DNA of 64,000 nucleotides from Pseudoxanthomonas sp. Root65. GTDB lineage: Bacteria; Pseudomonadota; Gammaproteobacteria; Xanthomonadales; Xanthomonadaceae. Position 1 is the stretch's first letter; the number at the start of each line of letters is the position of its first letter. Shown here piece after piece: positions 57,941-64,000 of this stretch. The notes beneath the pieces were generated by a model, which saw only the letters and a program-made list of their open reading frames with translations, was not told where the DNA came from and did not search any database. The translations under genes were made by a program, and so were the position numbers. The stretch spans positions 2,260,562 through 2,324,561 of the forward strand of contig NZ_LMHA01000001.1 of the NCBI RefSeq assembly GCF_001427635.1, given 5' to 3'.

Positions 57941-58587
57941 AGGTTTCTGGATTCCTGCTGGCGGGGCTGGCGGCCCTTTCGATGGCCGGCTGCGCCACGC
58001 GCGGCCCGGCGGTGGATTCTCCTGCCCTGCGCGATCCCGACGCGCTGGCGGCGGCGCAGGCCGGCCAGGCCACCCGCGCGGCGTGGTTGGCGTCGCAGCC
58101 GGACTGGTCGTTCGCGGGCCGGGTCGCGGTCAACGCCAACGGCAAGGGCGGCAGTGGCCGCCTCGATTGGCAGCAGACCGGCGCAACCTATCGGGTCGCC
58201 CTGAGTGCCCCGATCACCCGGCAGAGCTGGCGCCTGAGTGGCGACCTGCCCACCGGCGCCGCGCGCCTGGAGGGGCTGGAAGGCGGGCCGCGCGAGGGGG
58301 GCGATGCCGATCGCCTGCTGCGCGAGGCCACCGGCTGGGACATCCCGGTCGCCTCGATGGTGCACTGGGCCCGCGGTGTCGTCGATCCGGCGACGCCGGC
58401 CGAGGGCATCGAGTTCGACAACGATGGCCGCGTGCGGACCCTGACGCAGCAGGGCTGGCGGGTGGACTATCTGGACTGGTTCCCGGCCGAAGGCGCCCAG
58501 CCGGTCATGCCGCGACGGATGGAGGCGCGCCGTCAGGGCGCGACGGTGAAGGTCGCCGTCGACCAGTGGCAGCTGGCGCCGCAGTGA
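57937..58587 (+). CDS. lolB: outer membrane lipoprotein insertase LolB
   Basis: 216 residues. The signal peptide ends in lipobox MAGC (Cys19). The mature domain has [46 protein letters not shown] and a C-terminal [19 protein letters not shown], the antiparallel barrel of LolB. It receives lipoproteins from LolA and inserts them into the outer membrane. It overlaps the TPR gene at its start and the GTG of ispE at its stop (GTGA), so expression is linked to both. Confidence 0.92.
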   Translation: MKVSGFLLAGLAALSMAGCATRGPAVDSPALRDPDALAAAQAGQATRAAWLASQPDWSFAGRVAVNANGKGGSGRLDWQQTGATYRVALSAPITRQSWRLSGDLPTGAARLEGLEGGPREGGDADRLLREATGWDIPVASMVHWARGVVDPATPAEGIEFDNDGRVRTLTQQGWRVDYLDWFPAEGAQPVMPRRMEARRQGATVKVAVDQWQLAPQ

Positions 58588-59474
58588 GCGTCTTCCCGGC
58601 CGACGAGGGCTGGTCGGCCTGGCCGGCGCCGGCCAAGCTCAACCTGACCCTGCAGATCGTGGGTCGCCGCGACGACGGCTACCATCTGTTGCAGACCGTG
58701 TTCCGGCTGCTGGACTGGGGCGACACGATCCATCTACGGCCGCGTGCCGATGGCGATATCAGGCGAGTGGGGGAGTCCGCACCCGGCGTCGCCGAAGCTG
58801 ATGATCTCGTCATCCGTGCCGCCAAGCTGCTGAAAAAGGAAGCCAATGTCAGCGAAGGTGCCGACATTGGCGTCGAAAAGCGCATTCCGGCAGGGGGTGG
58901 CTTCGGGGGCGGCTCGTCGGATGCCGCCACCGTGCTGGTGGCCCTCGATGACCTGTGGGGTTGCGGGTTGGGGCCGGATCGGCTGGCGGCGCTGGGGCTG
59001 AAACTGGGTGCGGATGTGCCTGTCTTCGTGCGGGGTGAGAATGCCTGGGCCGAGGGCGTGGGCGAGATATTGACCCCGCTGACGCTGCAGTCGGCGGCGT
59101 ATCTGCTGGTCGATCCTGGCGTCCATGTGCCCACGGCGGCCCTTTTCGCATCACAGGATTTGACGCGTGATGCTGCACCCGCGAAAATATCGGACTTCGT
59201 TTCGGGATCACTGCTCGGCAACGCGTTCGAGCCGGTCGTGCGTCGCCGGGAGCCTGCCATCGAGGCGGTCTTCCAGGCCCTTTCGCACATCGGTACGCCA
59301 CGTTTGACGGGTTCCGGCGGCGGCTGCTTCGTGGAGTTCGCCGACCGGGCCTCTGCCGAGGCTGCGCTGGCGACCTTGCCGTCCGGGCTGCGTGCCTGGG
59401 TGGTGGAGGGCGCCGCGCGATCGCCACTGCTGCGCGCGCTGGAGCAGGTTCGCGGGACGGAGAAAAACGCCTAG
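58584..59474 (+). CDS. ispE: 4-diphosphocytidyl-2-C-methyl-D-erythritol kinase
   Basis: 296 residues. This GHMP kinase phosphorylates CDP-ME in the MEP isoprenoid pathway. [21 protein letters not shown] is the N-terminal substrate region, [14 protein letters not shown] the ATP loop, and [12 protein letters not shown] the third motif. The start is a GTG at 58584 that overlaps the lolB stop. Its TAG stop (59472-59474) reaches two bases into the tRNA-Gln gene, an unusual mRNA/tRNA overlap. Confidence 0.93.
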   Translation: MSVFPADEGWSAWPAPAKLNLTLQIVGRRDDGYHLLQTVFRLLDWGDTIHLRPRADGDIRRVGESAPGVAEADDLVIRAAKLLKKEANVSEGADIGVEKRIPAGGGFGGGSSDAATVLVALDDLWGCGLGPDRLAALGLKLGADVPVFVRGENAWAEGVGEILTPLTLQSAAYLLVDPGVHVPTAALFASQDLTRDAAPAKISDFVSGSLLGNAFEPVVRRREPAIEAVFQALSHIGTPRLTGSGGGCFVEFADRASAEAALATLPSGLRAWVVEGAARSPLLRALEQVRGTEKNA

Positions 59475-59548
59475 GGGCGTCGCCAAGTGGTTAAGGCACC
59501 GGGTTTTGATCCCGGCATTCGTAGGTTCGAATCCTTCCGCCCCTGCCA
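59473..59548 (+). tRNA. tRNA-Gln (anticodon TTG)
   Basis: 76 bases including an encoded CCA. Acceptor AGGGGCG pairs with CGCCCCT; discriminator G; anticodon stem CCGGG/CCCGG with loop TTTTGAT, anticodon TTG. The T-stem GTAGG/CCTTC has one T-T mismatch. The first two bases are also the last two bases of the ispE stop codon, so the tRNA is probably cut out of a lolB-ispE-tRNA-prs transcript. Confidence 0.95.
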
Positions 59549-59585
59549 ATTCATCAGTTTCACGCCGCGCCTGCCGAGACGACCC

Positions 59586-60545
59586 ATGCAAGACGAACGC
59601 AACCTGCTTGTCTTCTCCGGCAACGCCAACAAGCCGTTGGCGAACAGCATCTGCCGCGAGCTGGGCGTGCGGCCGGGCAAGGCGCTGGTGTCGCGCTTCT
59701 CCGACGGCGAAGTCCAGGTCGAGATCCAGGAGAACGTCCGCCGGCAGGAAGTCTTCGTCGTGCAGCCCACCTGCGCGCCGAGCGCGGAAAACCTGGTGGA
59801 ACTGCTGGTCCTGATCGATGCGCTGAAGCGCGCCTCGGCCAGCAGCGTCACCGCGGTGGTGCCTTACTTCGGCTATGCCCGCCAGGATCGCCGCATGCGC
59901 TCCTCGCGCGTGCCGATCACGGCCAAGGTGGCGGCGAAGATGTTCGGCGCCGTCAGTGCCGACCGTGTGCTGACGGTGGACCTGCACGCCGACCAGATCC
60001 AGGGATTCTTCGATATTCCGGTCGACAACGTGTACGCCTCCCCGCTGCTGCTGGCCGACATCTGGCGCGCCTACGGCACGGAGAACCTGCTGGTCGTTTC
60101 GCCCGACGTCGGCGGCGTGGTCCGCGCCCGCGCGGTCGCCAAGCGCCTCGATGACGCCGACCTCGCGATCATCGACAAGCGCCGTCCGCGCGCCAACGTG
60201 GCCACGGTGATGAACATCATCGGCGACGTGGAAGGCAAGGACTGCGTGCTGGTGGACGACATCGTCGACACCGCGGGCACGCTCTGCGCCGCGGCGGCCG
60301 CGCTCAAGCAGCACGGCGCCAACAAGGTGGCGGCGTACTGTACCCACCCCGTGCTCTCCGGCCCGGCGGTGGACAACCTGAACAACTCGGTGCTCGACGA
60401 GCTCGTCGTCACCGATACCATCCCGCTCTCGCCCCAGGCGCAGGGCTGCAGCAAGATCCGCCAGCTGTCGGTGGCGGAACTGCTGGCGGAAACGATCCGC
60501 CGCATCGCCTTCGGCGAGTCGGTCAGTTCGCTGTACGTGGATTGA
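59586..60545 (+). CDS. prs: ribose-phosphate pyrophosphokinase (PRPP synthetase)
   Basis: 319 residues. It makes PRPP from ribose 5-phosphate and ATP for nucleotide, His and Trp synthesis. [15 protein letters not shown], the ATP-site [13 protein letters not shown], the metal-binding [13 protein letters not shown] and the PRPP loop [13 protein letters not shown] are all present and in order. It starts 38 bases after the tRNA-Gln gene. It is followed after about 110 bases by rplY, a common arrangement. Confidence 0.97.
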   Translation: MQDERNLLVFSGNANKPLANSICRELGVRPGKALVSRFSDGEVQVEIQENVRRQEVFVVQPTCAPSAENLVELLVLIDALKRASASSVTAVVPYFGYARQDRRMRSSRVPITAKVAAKMFGAVSADRVLTVDLHADQIQGFFDIPVDNVYASPLLLADIWRAYGTENLLVVSPDVGGVVRARAVAKRLDDADLAIIDKRRPRANVATVMNIIGDVEGKDCVLVDDIVDTAGTLCAAAAALKQHGANKVAAYCTHPVLSGPAVDNLNNSVLDELVVTDTIPLSPQAQGCSKIRQLSVAELLAETIRRIAFGESVSSLYVD

Positions 60546-60656
60546 GTCTCTGCCGCGCGCTGGAACCTCGGCGGGCGGCTTCTCGGGTTCATCTGGTCGC
60601 GGATGAACCTTCATCAGATCGCCACCCGGCGGTCCAACAACTAGGTAGTGAAGCAA

Positions 60657-61310
60657 ATGGCTAAGACACATGAAATCAAGGTCGAGCGCCGCGCAGACGA
60701 GGGTAAGGGTGCGAGCCGCCGCCTCCGTCACGCGGGCACCGTGCCTGCCATCGTCTACGGTGGCGAACTGAAGCCGGTCAGCATCCAGCTGAACCACAAC
60801 GAGGTCTGGCTGGCCTCGCAGCACGACTGGTTCTACTCGTCGATCCTGGATCTGAGCCTCAATGGCGACATCCAGAAGGTGCTGCTGCGTGACATGCAGC
60901 GCCACCCGTTCAAGCAGCAGATCATGCACCTGGACTTCCAGCGCGTGAACGAGAACGAGACGCTGCGCACCGCCGTGCCGCTGCACTTCCTCAACGAAGA
61001 CAAGTCGCCGGCCGGCAAGTCCGCCGAAGTCGTGGTCACCCACGAGCTGAACGAAGTCGTCGTCGAGTGCCTGCCGAAGGACCTGCCGGAATTCATCGAG
61101 ATCGACCTGGCCGACCTGGCCATCGGTGCGGTGATCCACCTGTCCGACGTCAAGCTGCCGGCCGGTGTGGTCATCCCCGAGCTGAAGCTGGGCAAGGAAC
61201 ACGACGTCGCGGTCGTGATCGCCAAGCACGGCAAGGAAGAGGTCGAGGAAGCGCCGGCCGAGTCGGCCGACGTGCCGGCCGCCAAGGTCGCCAAGAAGGA
61301 CGACAAGTAA
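60657..61310 (+). CDS. rplY: 50S ribosomal protein L25 (Ctc form)
   Basis: 217 residues: the long TL5/Ctc form with an N-terminal L25 domain (about 1-95, ASRRLRHAGTVPAIVYGG, HPFKQQIMHLDFQRV) that binds 5S rRNA, a C-terminal beta domain (about 96-185), and a Glu/Ala/Lys-rich tail. The ATG at 60657 follows GGTAGTGAAGCAA. An earlier GTG at 60648 is possible but less likely. It lies between prs and pth. Confidence 0.95.
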   Translation: MAKTHEIKVERRADEGKGASRRLRHAGTVPAIVYGGELKPVSIQLNHNEVWLASQHDWFYSSILDLSLNGDIQKVLLRDMQRHPFKQQIMHLDFQRVNENETLRTAVPLHFLNEDKSPAGKSAEVVVTHELNEVVVECLPKDLPEFIEIDLADLAIGAVIHLSDVKLPAGVVIPELKLGKEHDVAVVIAKHGKEEVEEAPAESADVPAAKVAKKDDK

Positions 61311-61319
61311 TCGCGTGAG

Positions 61320-61345
61320 CCTGCGCCCGCTCCGGCGGGTGCAGG
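61320..61345 (+). terminator. weak hairpin between rplY and pth
   Basis: CCTGC-G-CCCGC, loop TCCG, GCGGG-T-GCAGG, with one G-T in the stem; no T-run follows. It could be an attenuator or an mRNA stabiliser rather than a terminator, as pth follows closely. Confidence 0.4.
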
Positions 61346-61361
61346 TGCGCGGTGCGTCCCC

Positions 61362-61946
61362 ATGGCAGGCTTGCGCCTCATCGTCGGACTGGGCAATCCC
61401 GGTGCCGAACATGCCCGAACCCGGCACAACGCCGGGTTCCATTTTGTCGACGCCCTGGCGGAACGGCAGGGTGAGCGGTTCGGGCTGGACAGCAAGCTGT
61501 TCGGTGAGACCGCCAAGGTCGTGGTCGCCGGTCAGCCGGTGTGGCTGCTGAAGCCGGCCACCTACATGAATCTCAGTGGCAAGTCGGTCGCGGCGGCGCT
61601 GCGCTTCTGGAAGATCGCCCCGGAAGAGGCGCTGCTGGCGCATGATGAGCTGGACCTGGCGCCCGGCGCGGCGCGGCTCAAGTTCGATGGCGGCCACGGC
61701 GGCCAGAACGGCCTGCGCGACACCATCCAGCACCTGGGCCATGGCAAGTTCCACCGGCTGCGGATCGGCATCGGCCATCCCGGCCACAAGGACCGGGTGA
61801 CCGGCTGGGTGCTGGGCAAGCCGGGCAAGGACGATGAAATCCTGATCGCCCGCGCGATCGATGACGCGCTGGACGTGTTGCCGCTCGCGGTGGCGGGCAA
61901 CTTCATGGACGCGATGACGCGGTTGCATACTGTGAAGCAGGGTTGA
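61362..61946 (+). CDS. pth: peptidyl-tRNA hydrolase
   Basis: 194 residues. It recycles peptidyl-tRNA released from stalled ribosomes. LIVGLGNPGAEHARTRHNAG includes the catalytic His of the RHNAG motif; KPATYMNLSGKSV, HDELDLAPG and GGHGGQNGLRD are the remaining conserved blocks. It follows rplY by about 50 bases and precedes ychF, the usual gene order. Confidence 0.97.
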   Translation: MAGLRLIVGLGNPGAEHARTRHNAGFHFVDALAERQGERFGLDSKLFGETAKVVVAGQPVWLLKPATYMNLSGKSVAAALRFWKIAPEEALLAHDELDLAPGAARLKFDGGHGGQNGLRDTIQHLGHGKFHRLRIGIGHPGHKDRVTGWVLGKPGKDDEILIARAIDDALDVLPLAVAGNFMDAMTRLHTVKQG

Positions 61947-62014
61947 GTGGAGAGCAGTGAGGAGTGAGGGCGCGCGCCACTCACTCCTGACTTCTCACGA
62001 CTCACTCCTCGAAT

Positions 62015-63106
62015 ATGGGCATCAAATGCGGCATCGTGGGCCTGCCGAACGTCGGCAAGTCCACCCTGTTCAACGCGCTGACCAAGGCGGGCATCGCCGC
62101 GGCCAACTTCCCGTTCTGCACCATCGAGCCGAACGTGGGCGTGGTGCCGGTGCCGGATCCGCGCCTCAACCAGTTGGCCGAGATCGTCAAGCCACAGAAG
62201 GTCATCCCGACGGCGGTCGAGTTCGTCGACATCGCCGGCCTGGTGGCGGGCGCCGCCAGTGGCGAGGGTCTGGGCAACAAGTTCCTGGCGCACATCCGCG
62301 AAGTGGATGCGATCACCCATGTGGTGCGCTGCTTCGAGAACGACGACGTCATCCACGTCAACAACCGCATCGATCCGCTCTCGGACATCGACACCATCGA
62401 TACCGAGCTGGCGCTGGCCGATCTGGAGAGCGTCGAGAAGGCGCTCAACCGCGCCGAGCGCTCCGCCAAGCAGGGCGAGAAGGATGCGATCGCCCGCAAG
62501 CCCGTGCTGCAGAAGCTGCAGGCCGGCCTCAACGACGGCAAGCCGGGCCGCGCGCTGGGCCTGGACGAGGAGGAGAAGGGGCTGGTCCGCGACCTGTTCC
62601 TGCTGACCCTGAAGCCGGTGATGTACGTGGCCAACGTGCTGGAGGACGGGTTCGAGAACAACCCGCACCTGGACGCCGTGCGCGCCCGCGCCGCGACCGA
62701 GGGTGCGCAGGTGGTGCCGGTCTCGGCCGCCATCGAGGAAGAGCTGTCCCAGCTGGACGATGCCGACCGGGATGCATTCCTGACCGATCTGGGCCTGGAC
62801 GAGCCGGGCCTGAACCGGGTGATCCGGGCGGCCTATACGTTGCTGGGTCTGCAGACCTATTTCACCGCCGGCGTGAAGGAAGTGCGTGCCTGGACCGTCA
62901 GGGCCGGCTCGACCGCGCCCCAGGCGGCGGCCGTGATCCATACCGATTTCGAGAAAGGCTTCATCCGCGCCGAGACCATCGCCTTCGACGACTTCCTGAA
63001 GTACAAGGGCGAAGCCGGTGCCCGCGACGCCGGGCGCCTGCGGCTGGAAGGCAAGGAATATCGCGTGCAGGAAGGCGATGTCCTGCATTTCCGGTTCAAC
63101 GTCTGA
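62015..63106 (+). CDS. ychF: Obg-like ATPase YchF/OLA1
   Basis: 363 residues. The P-loop is GLPNVGKST (9-17); the switch II region has [21 protein letters not shown]. The G4-like motif is altered to favour ATP, as in this family. A coiled-coil insertion covers about 130-200, and a C-terminal TGS domain follows ([16 protein letters not shown]). YchF binds the 50S subunit and is linked to redox stress responses. It follows pth after 68 bases containing short repeats of ACTCACTCCT. Confidence 0.96.
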   Translation: MGIKCGIVGLPNVGKSTLFNALTKAGIAAANFPFCTIEPNVGVVPVPDPRLNQLAEIVKPQKVIPTAVEFVDIAGLVAGAASGEGLGNKFLAHIREVDAITHVVRCFENDDVIHVNNRIDPLSDIDTIDTELALADLESVEKALNRAERSAKQGEKDAIARKPVLQKLQAGLNDGKPGRALGLDEEEKGLVRDLFLLTLKPVMYVANVLEDGFENNPHLDAVRARAATEGAQVVPVSAAIEEELSQLDDADRDAFLTDLGLDEPGLNRVIRAAYTLLGLQTYFTAGVKEVRAWTVRAGSTAPQAAAVIHTDFEKGFIRAETIAFDDFLKYKGEAGARDAGRLRLEGKEYRVQEGDVLHFRFNV

Positions 63107-63127
63107 GAAAAAAATGTGTCCGGCGCG

Positions 63128-63156
63128 TTGACAGACGGGTCGGTACCCGCCAAAAT
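63128..63156 (+). promoter_or_regulatory. promoter of the tRNA-Tyr/Gly/Thr-tuf operon
   Basis: Consensus -35 TTGACA (63128-63133), 17-base spacer, -10 CAAAAT (63151-63156), followed by a GC-rich stretch CTCGGGCTG. A GC-rich discriminator is typical of stringently controlled stable-RNA promoters. Transcription would begin near 63164, about 50 bases before the first tRNA. Confidence 0.75.
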
Positions 63157-63214
63157 CTCGGGCTGTTTCACCCTGGTTTGATTTGGCCCCCGGCCCAGTC
63201 AGTCCGGTGATCCC

Positions 63215-63300
63215 GGAGGGATACCCAAGCGGCCAACGGGGGCAGACTGTAAATCTGCTGGCTTACGCCTTCGGTGGTTCGAATCCACCTCCCTCCACCA
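63215..63300 (+). tRNA. tRNA-Tyr (anticodon GTA)
   Basis: 86 bases with a long variable arm and encoded CCA. Acceptor GGAGGGA pairs with TCCCTCC; anticodon stem CAGA/TCTG with GTA in the loop CTGTAAA. First gene of the tRNA-tuf operon. Confidence 0.97.
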
Positions 63301-63338
63301 GTTTTCGTTGTTGTTTGGCGTTGTAGTGGTCTCCCGGT

Positions 63339-63412
63339 GCGGGAGTAGTTCAATGGTAGAACTGTAGCCTTCCAAGCTACTAGTGCGGGTTCGATTCCCG
63401 TCTCCCGCTCCA
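63339..63412 (+). tRNA. tRNA-Gly (anticodon TCC)
   Basis: 74 bases. Acceptor GCGGGAG pairs with CTCCCGC; anticodon stem GTAGC/GCTAC with loop CTTCCAA giving TCC; encoded CCA. Confidence 0.97.
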
Positions 63413-63464
63413 CTGAACATCCGTGCAGGACCTGCGGCAATCCAGGCGACACAACCGGTTTCAC

Positions 63465-63540
63465 GCTCACGTAGCTCAGTCGGTAGAGCACCTCCTTGGT
63501 AAGGAGGAGGTCGAAGGTTCGATTCCTTTCGTGAGCACCA
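63465..63540 (+). tRNA. tRNA-Thr (anticodon GGT)
   Basis: 76 bases. Acceptor GCTCACG pairs with CGTGAGC; anticodon stem CTCCT/AGGAG with loop TGGTA region giving GGT; encoded CCA. The tuf ATG follows 35 bases later. Confidence 0.97.
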
Positions 63541-63575
63541 CTTCCATCCATTGATCCACTCGAGAACCAGCAGCC

Positions 63576-63674
63576 ATGGCAAAGGGTAAGTTCGAACGCA
63601 CCAAGCCCCACGTGAACGTGGGCACGATTGGTCACGTTGACCACGGCAAGACGACGCTGACGGCGGCGCTGACA
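63576..63674 (+). repeat. 99-base direct repeat in tuf, copy 1
   Basis: First 33 codons of tuf. Identical to 63675-63773 except for the last base (ACA here, ACG in copy 2). The two copies abut with no spacer and stay in frame. Confidence 0.95.
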
Positions 63675-64000
63675 ATGGCAAAGGGTAAGTTCGAACGCAC
63701 CAAGCCCCACGTGAACGTGGGCACGATTGGTCACGTTGACCACGGCAAGACGACGCTGACGGCGGCGCTGACGAAGATCGGCGCGGAGCGTTTCGGTGGC
63801 GAGTTCAAGGCCTATGACGCGATCGACGCGGCGCCGGAAGAGAAGGCGCGCGGCATCACGATCTCCACGGCCCACGTGGAATACGAATCGGCGGCGCGCC
63901 ACTACGCGCACGTGGATTGCCCGGGCCACGCCGACTACGTGAAGAACATGATCACCGGTGCGGCCCAGATGGACGGCGCGATCCTGGTGTGCTCGGCCGC
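63576..64000 (+). CDS. tuf: elongation factor Tu, 5' part, with duplicated N-terminus (cut by window end)
   Basis: The frame is open from 63576 to the window end (141 codons). EF-Tu delivers aminoacyl-tRNA to the ribosome. It begins [20 protein letters not shown], as expected, and includes the P-loop GHVDHGKT at 19-26. After residue 33 the protein restarts with the same 33 residues, placing a second P-loop at 52-59, and then continues normally ([40 protein letters not shown]). The second ATG at 63675 has no ribosome site of its own. The position after tRNA-Tyr/Gly/Thr is that of tufB in many proteobacteria. The duplication would be harmful or tolerated if real; it may equally be an assembly error between two tuf copies. 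Confidence 0.9.
   Translation, partial: MAKGKFERTKPHVNVGTIGHVDHGKTTLTAALTMAKGKFERTKPHVNVGTIGHVDHGKTTLTAALTKIGAERFGGEFKAYDAIDAAPEEKARGITISTAHVEYESAARHYAHVDCPGHADYVKNMITGAAQMDGAILVCSA
63675..63773 (+). repeat. 99-base direct repeat in tuf, copy 2
   Basis: Repeats codons 1-33 exactly, then runs into codon 34 (AAG) of normal tuf. The base before its ATG is A, unlike the C before the first ATG, as though the segment came with one base of another tuf leader. Confidence 0.95.

Noticed and set aside
59208..61928. Open frame of 906 codons on the minus strand
   Set aside because: Antisense to ispE, prs, rplY and pth; crosses a tRNA gene; product composition is that of a shadow frame.
63168..63929. 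Minus-strand frame of 253 codons with an internal repeat
   Set aside because: The repeat is only the antisense image of the tuf duplication, and the frame crosses three tRNA genes.

Overview
The window is high-GC, gene-dense chromosomal DNA from a gammaproteobacterium of the order Xanthomonadales (family Lysobacteraceae/Xanthomonadaceae). Pseudoxanthomonas, Stenotrophomonas, Luteimonas or Lysobacter would all fit, and I cannot choose the genus from sequence alone. The placement rests on the ahpC-ahpF-oxyR cluster, a bacterial O-GlcNAc-transferase-like protein of the XcOGT type, tandem DUF1631 genes, the hemA/prfA versus lolB-ispE-tRNA-Gln-prs-rplY-pth-ychF block, and the tRNA-Tyr/Gly/Thr-tuf end. 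No phage, complete IS element or CRISPR array was seen.

Layout. 0-6 kb: lipoprotein (partial), rlmM, deaminase, Cys-rich lipoprotein and glnS on the minus strand; GST, DUF2007 and msrA on plus. 6-8.5 kb: tal plus a small envelope protein, then about 0.85 kb of non-coding DNA full of hairpins and dispersed repeats. 8.5-12.6 kb: rnk, and the peroxide-defence operon ahpC-ahpF-oxyR with a readable OxyR site and promoter. 12.8-18.2 kb: prmC, proline iminopeptidase, a Tat-type dienelactone hydrolase, DUF4019, Nudix, a FEN-type nuclease and a nitroreductase. 18.3-23 kb: two tandem DUF1631 genes. 23.1-27.8 kb: a three-gene transhydrogenase (pntAA, pntAB, pntB) interrupted by an opposite-strand ECF-sigma operon. 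28.4-32.3 kb: sufT, ilvE and a secreted S8 protease.

Accessory part, 32.4-42.5 kb. A YbaY-like protein converges on a two-gene operon coding an M12A-type metallopeptidase with a C-terminal octapeptide repeat tract and, 10 bases later, an ATP-grasp ligase of the MvdC/MvdD (graspetide) type. Next, in DNA of visibly lower GC, come a lipoprotein overlapping a protein with an L,D-transpeptidase-like His...Ser-x-Gly-Cys signature, and a coiled-coil membrane protein; I read these as a candidate immunity/effector cassette. An EAL protein, DUF4287, a GNAT, an asparaginase N-domain protein and a degraded asparaginase fragment follow.

42.5-64 kb is mostly housekeeping: wrbA, yihY-tlpA-acyP (stop/start overlaps), a multidomain GH18 chitinase, ppk2, an XRE protein, moaB, the OGT-like protein, a GNAT, prfA, hemA, a TPR protein, lolB, ispE (whose stop codon lies inside the tRNA-Gln gene), prs, rplY, pth and ychF, then a promoter-driven tRNA-Tyr/Gly/Thr-tuf operon. 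The tuf gene, cut by the window end, begins with an exact in-frame tandem repeat of its first 33 codons, P-loop included; this is either a real duplication or an assembly chimera.
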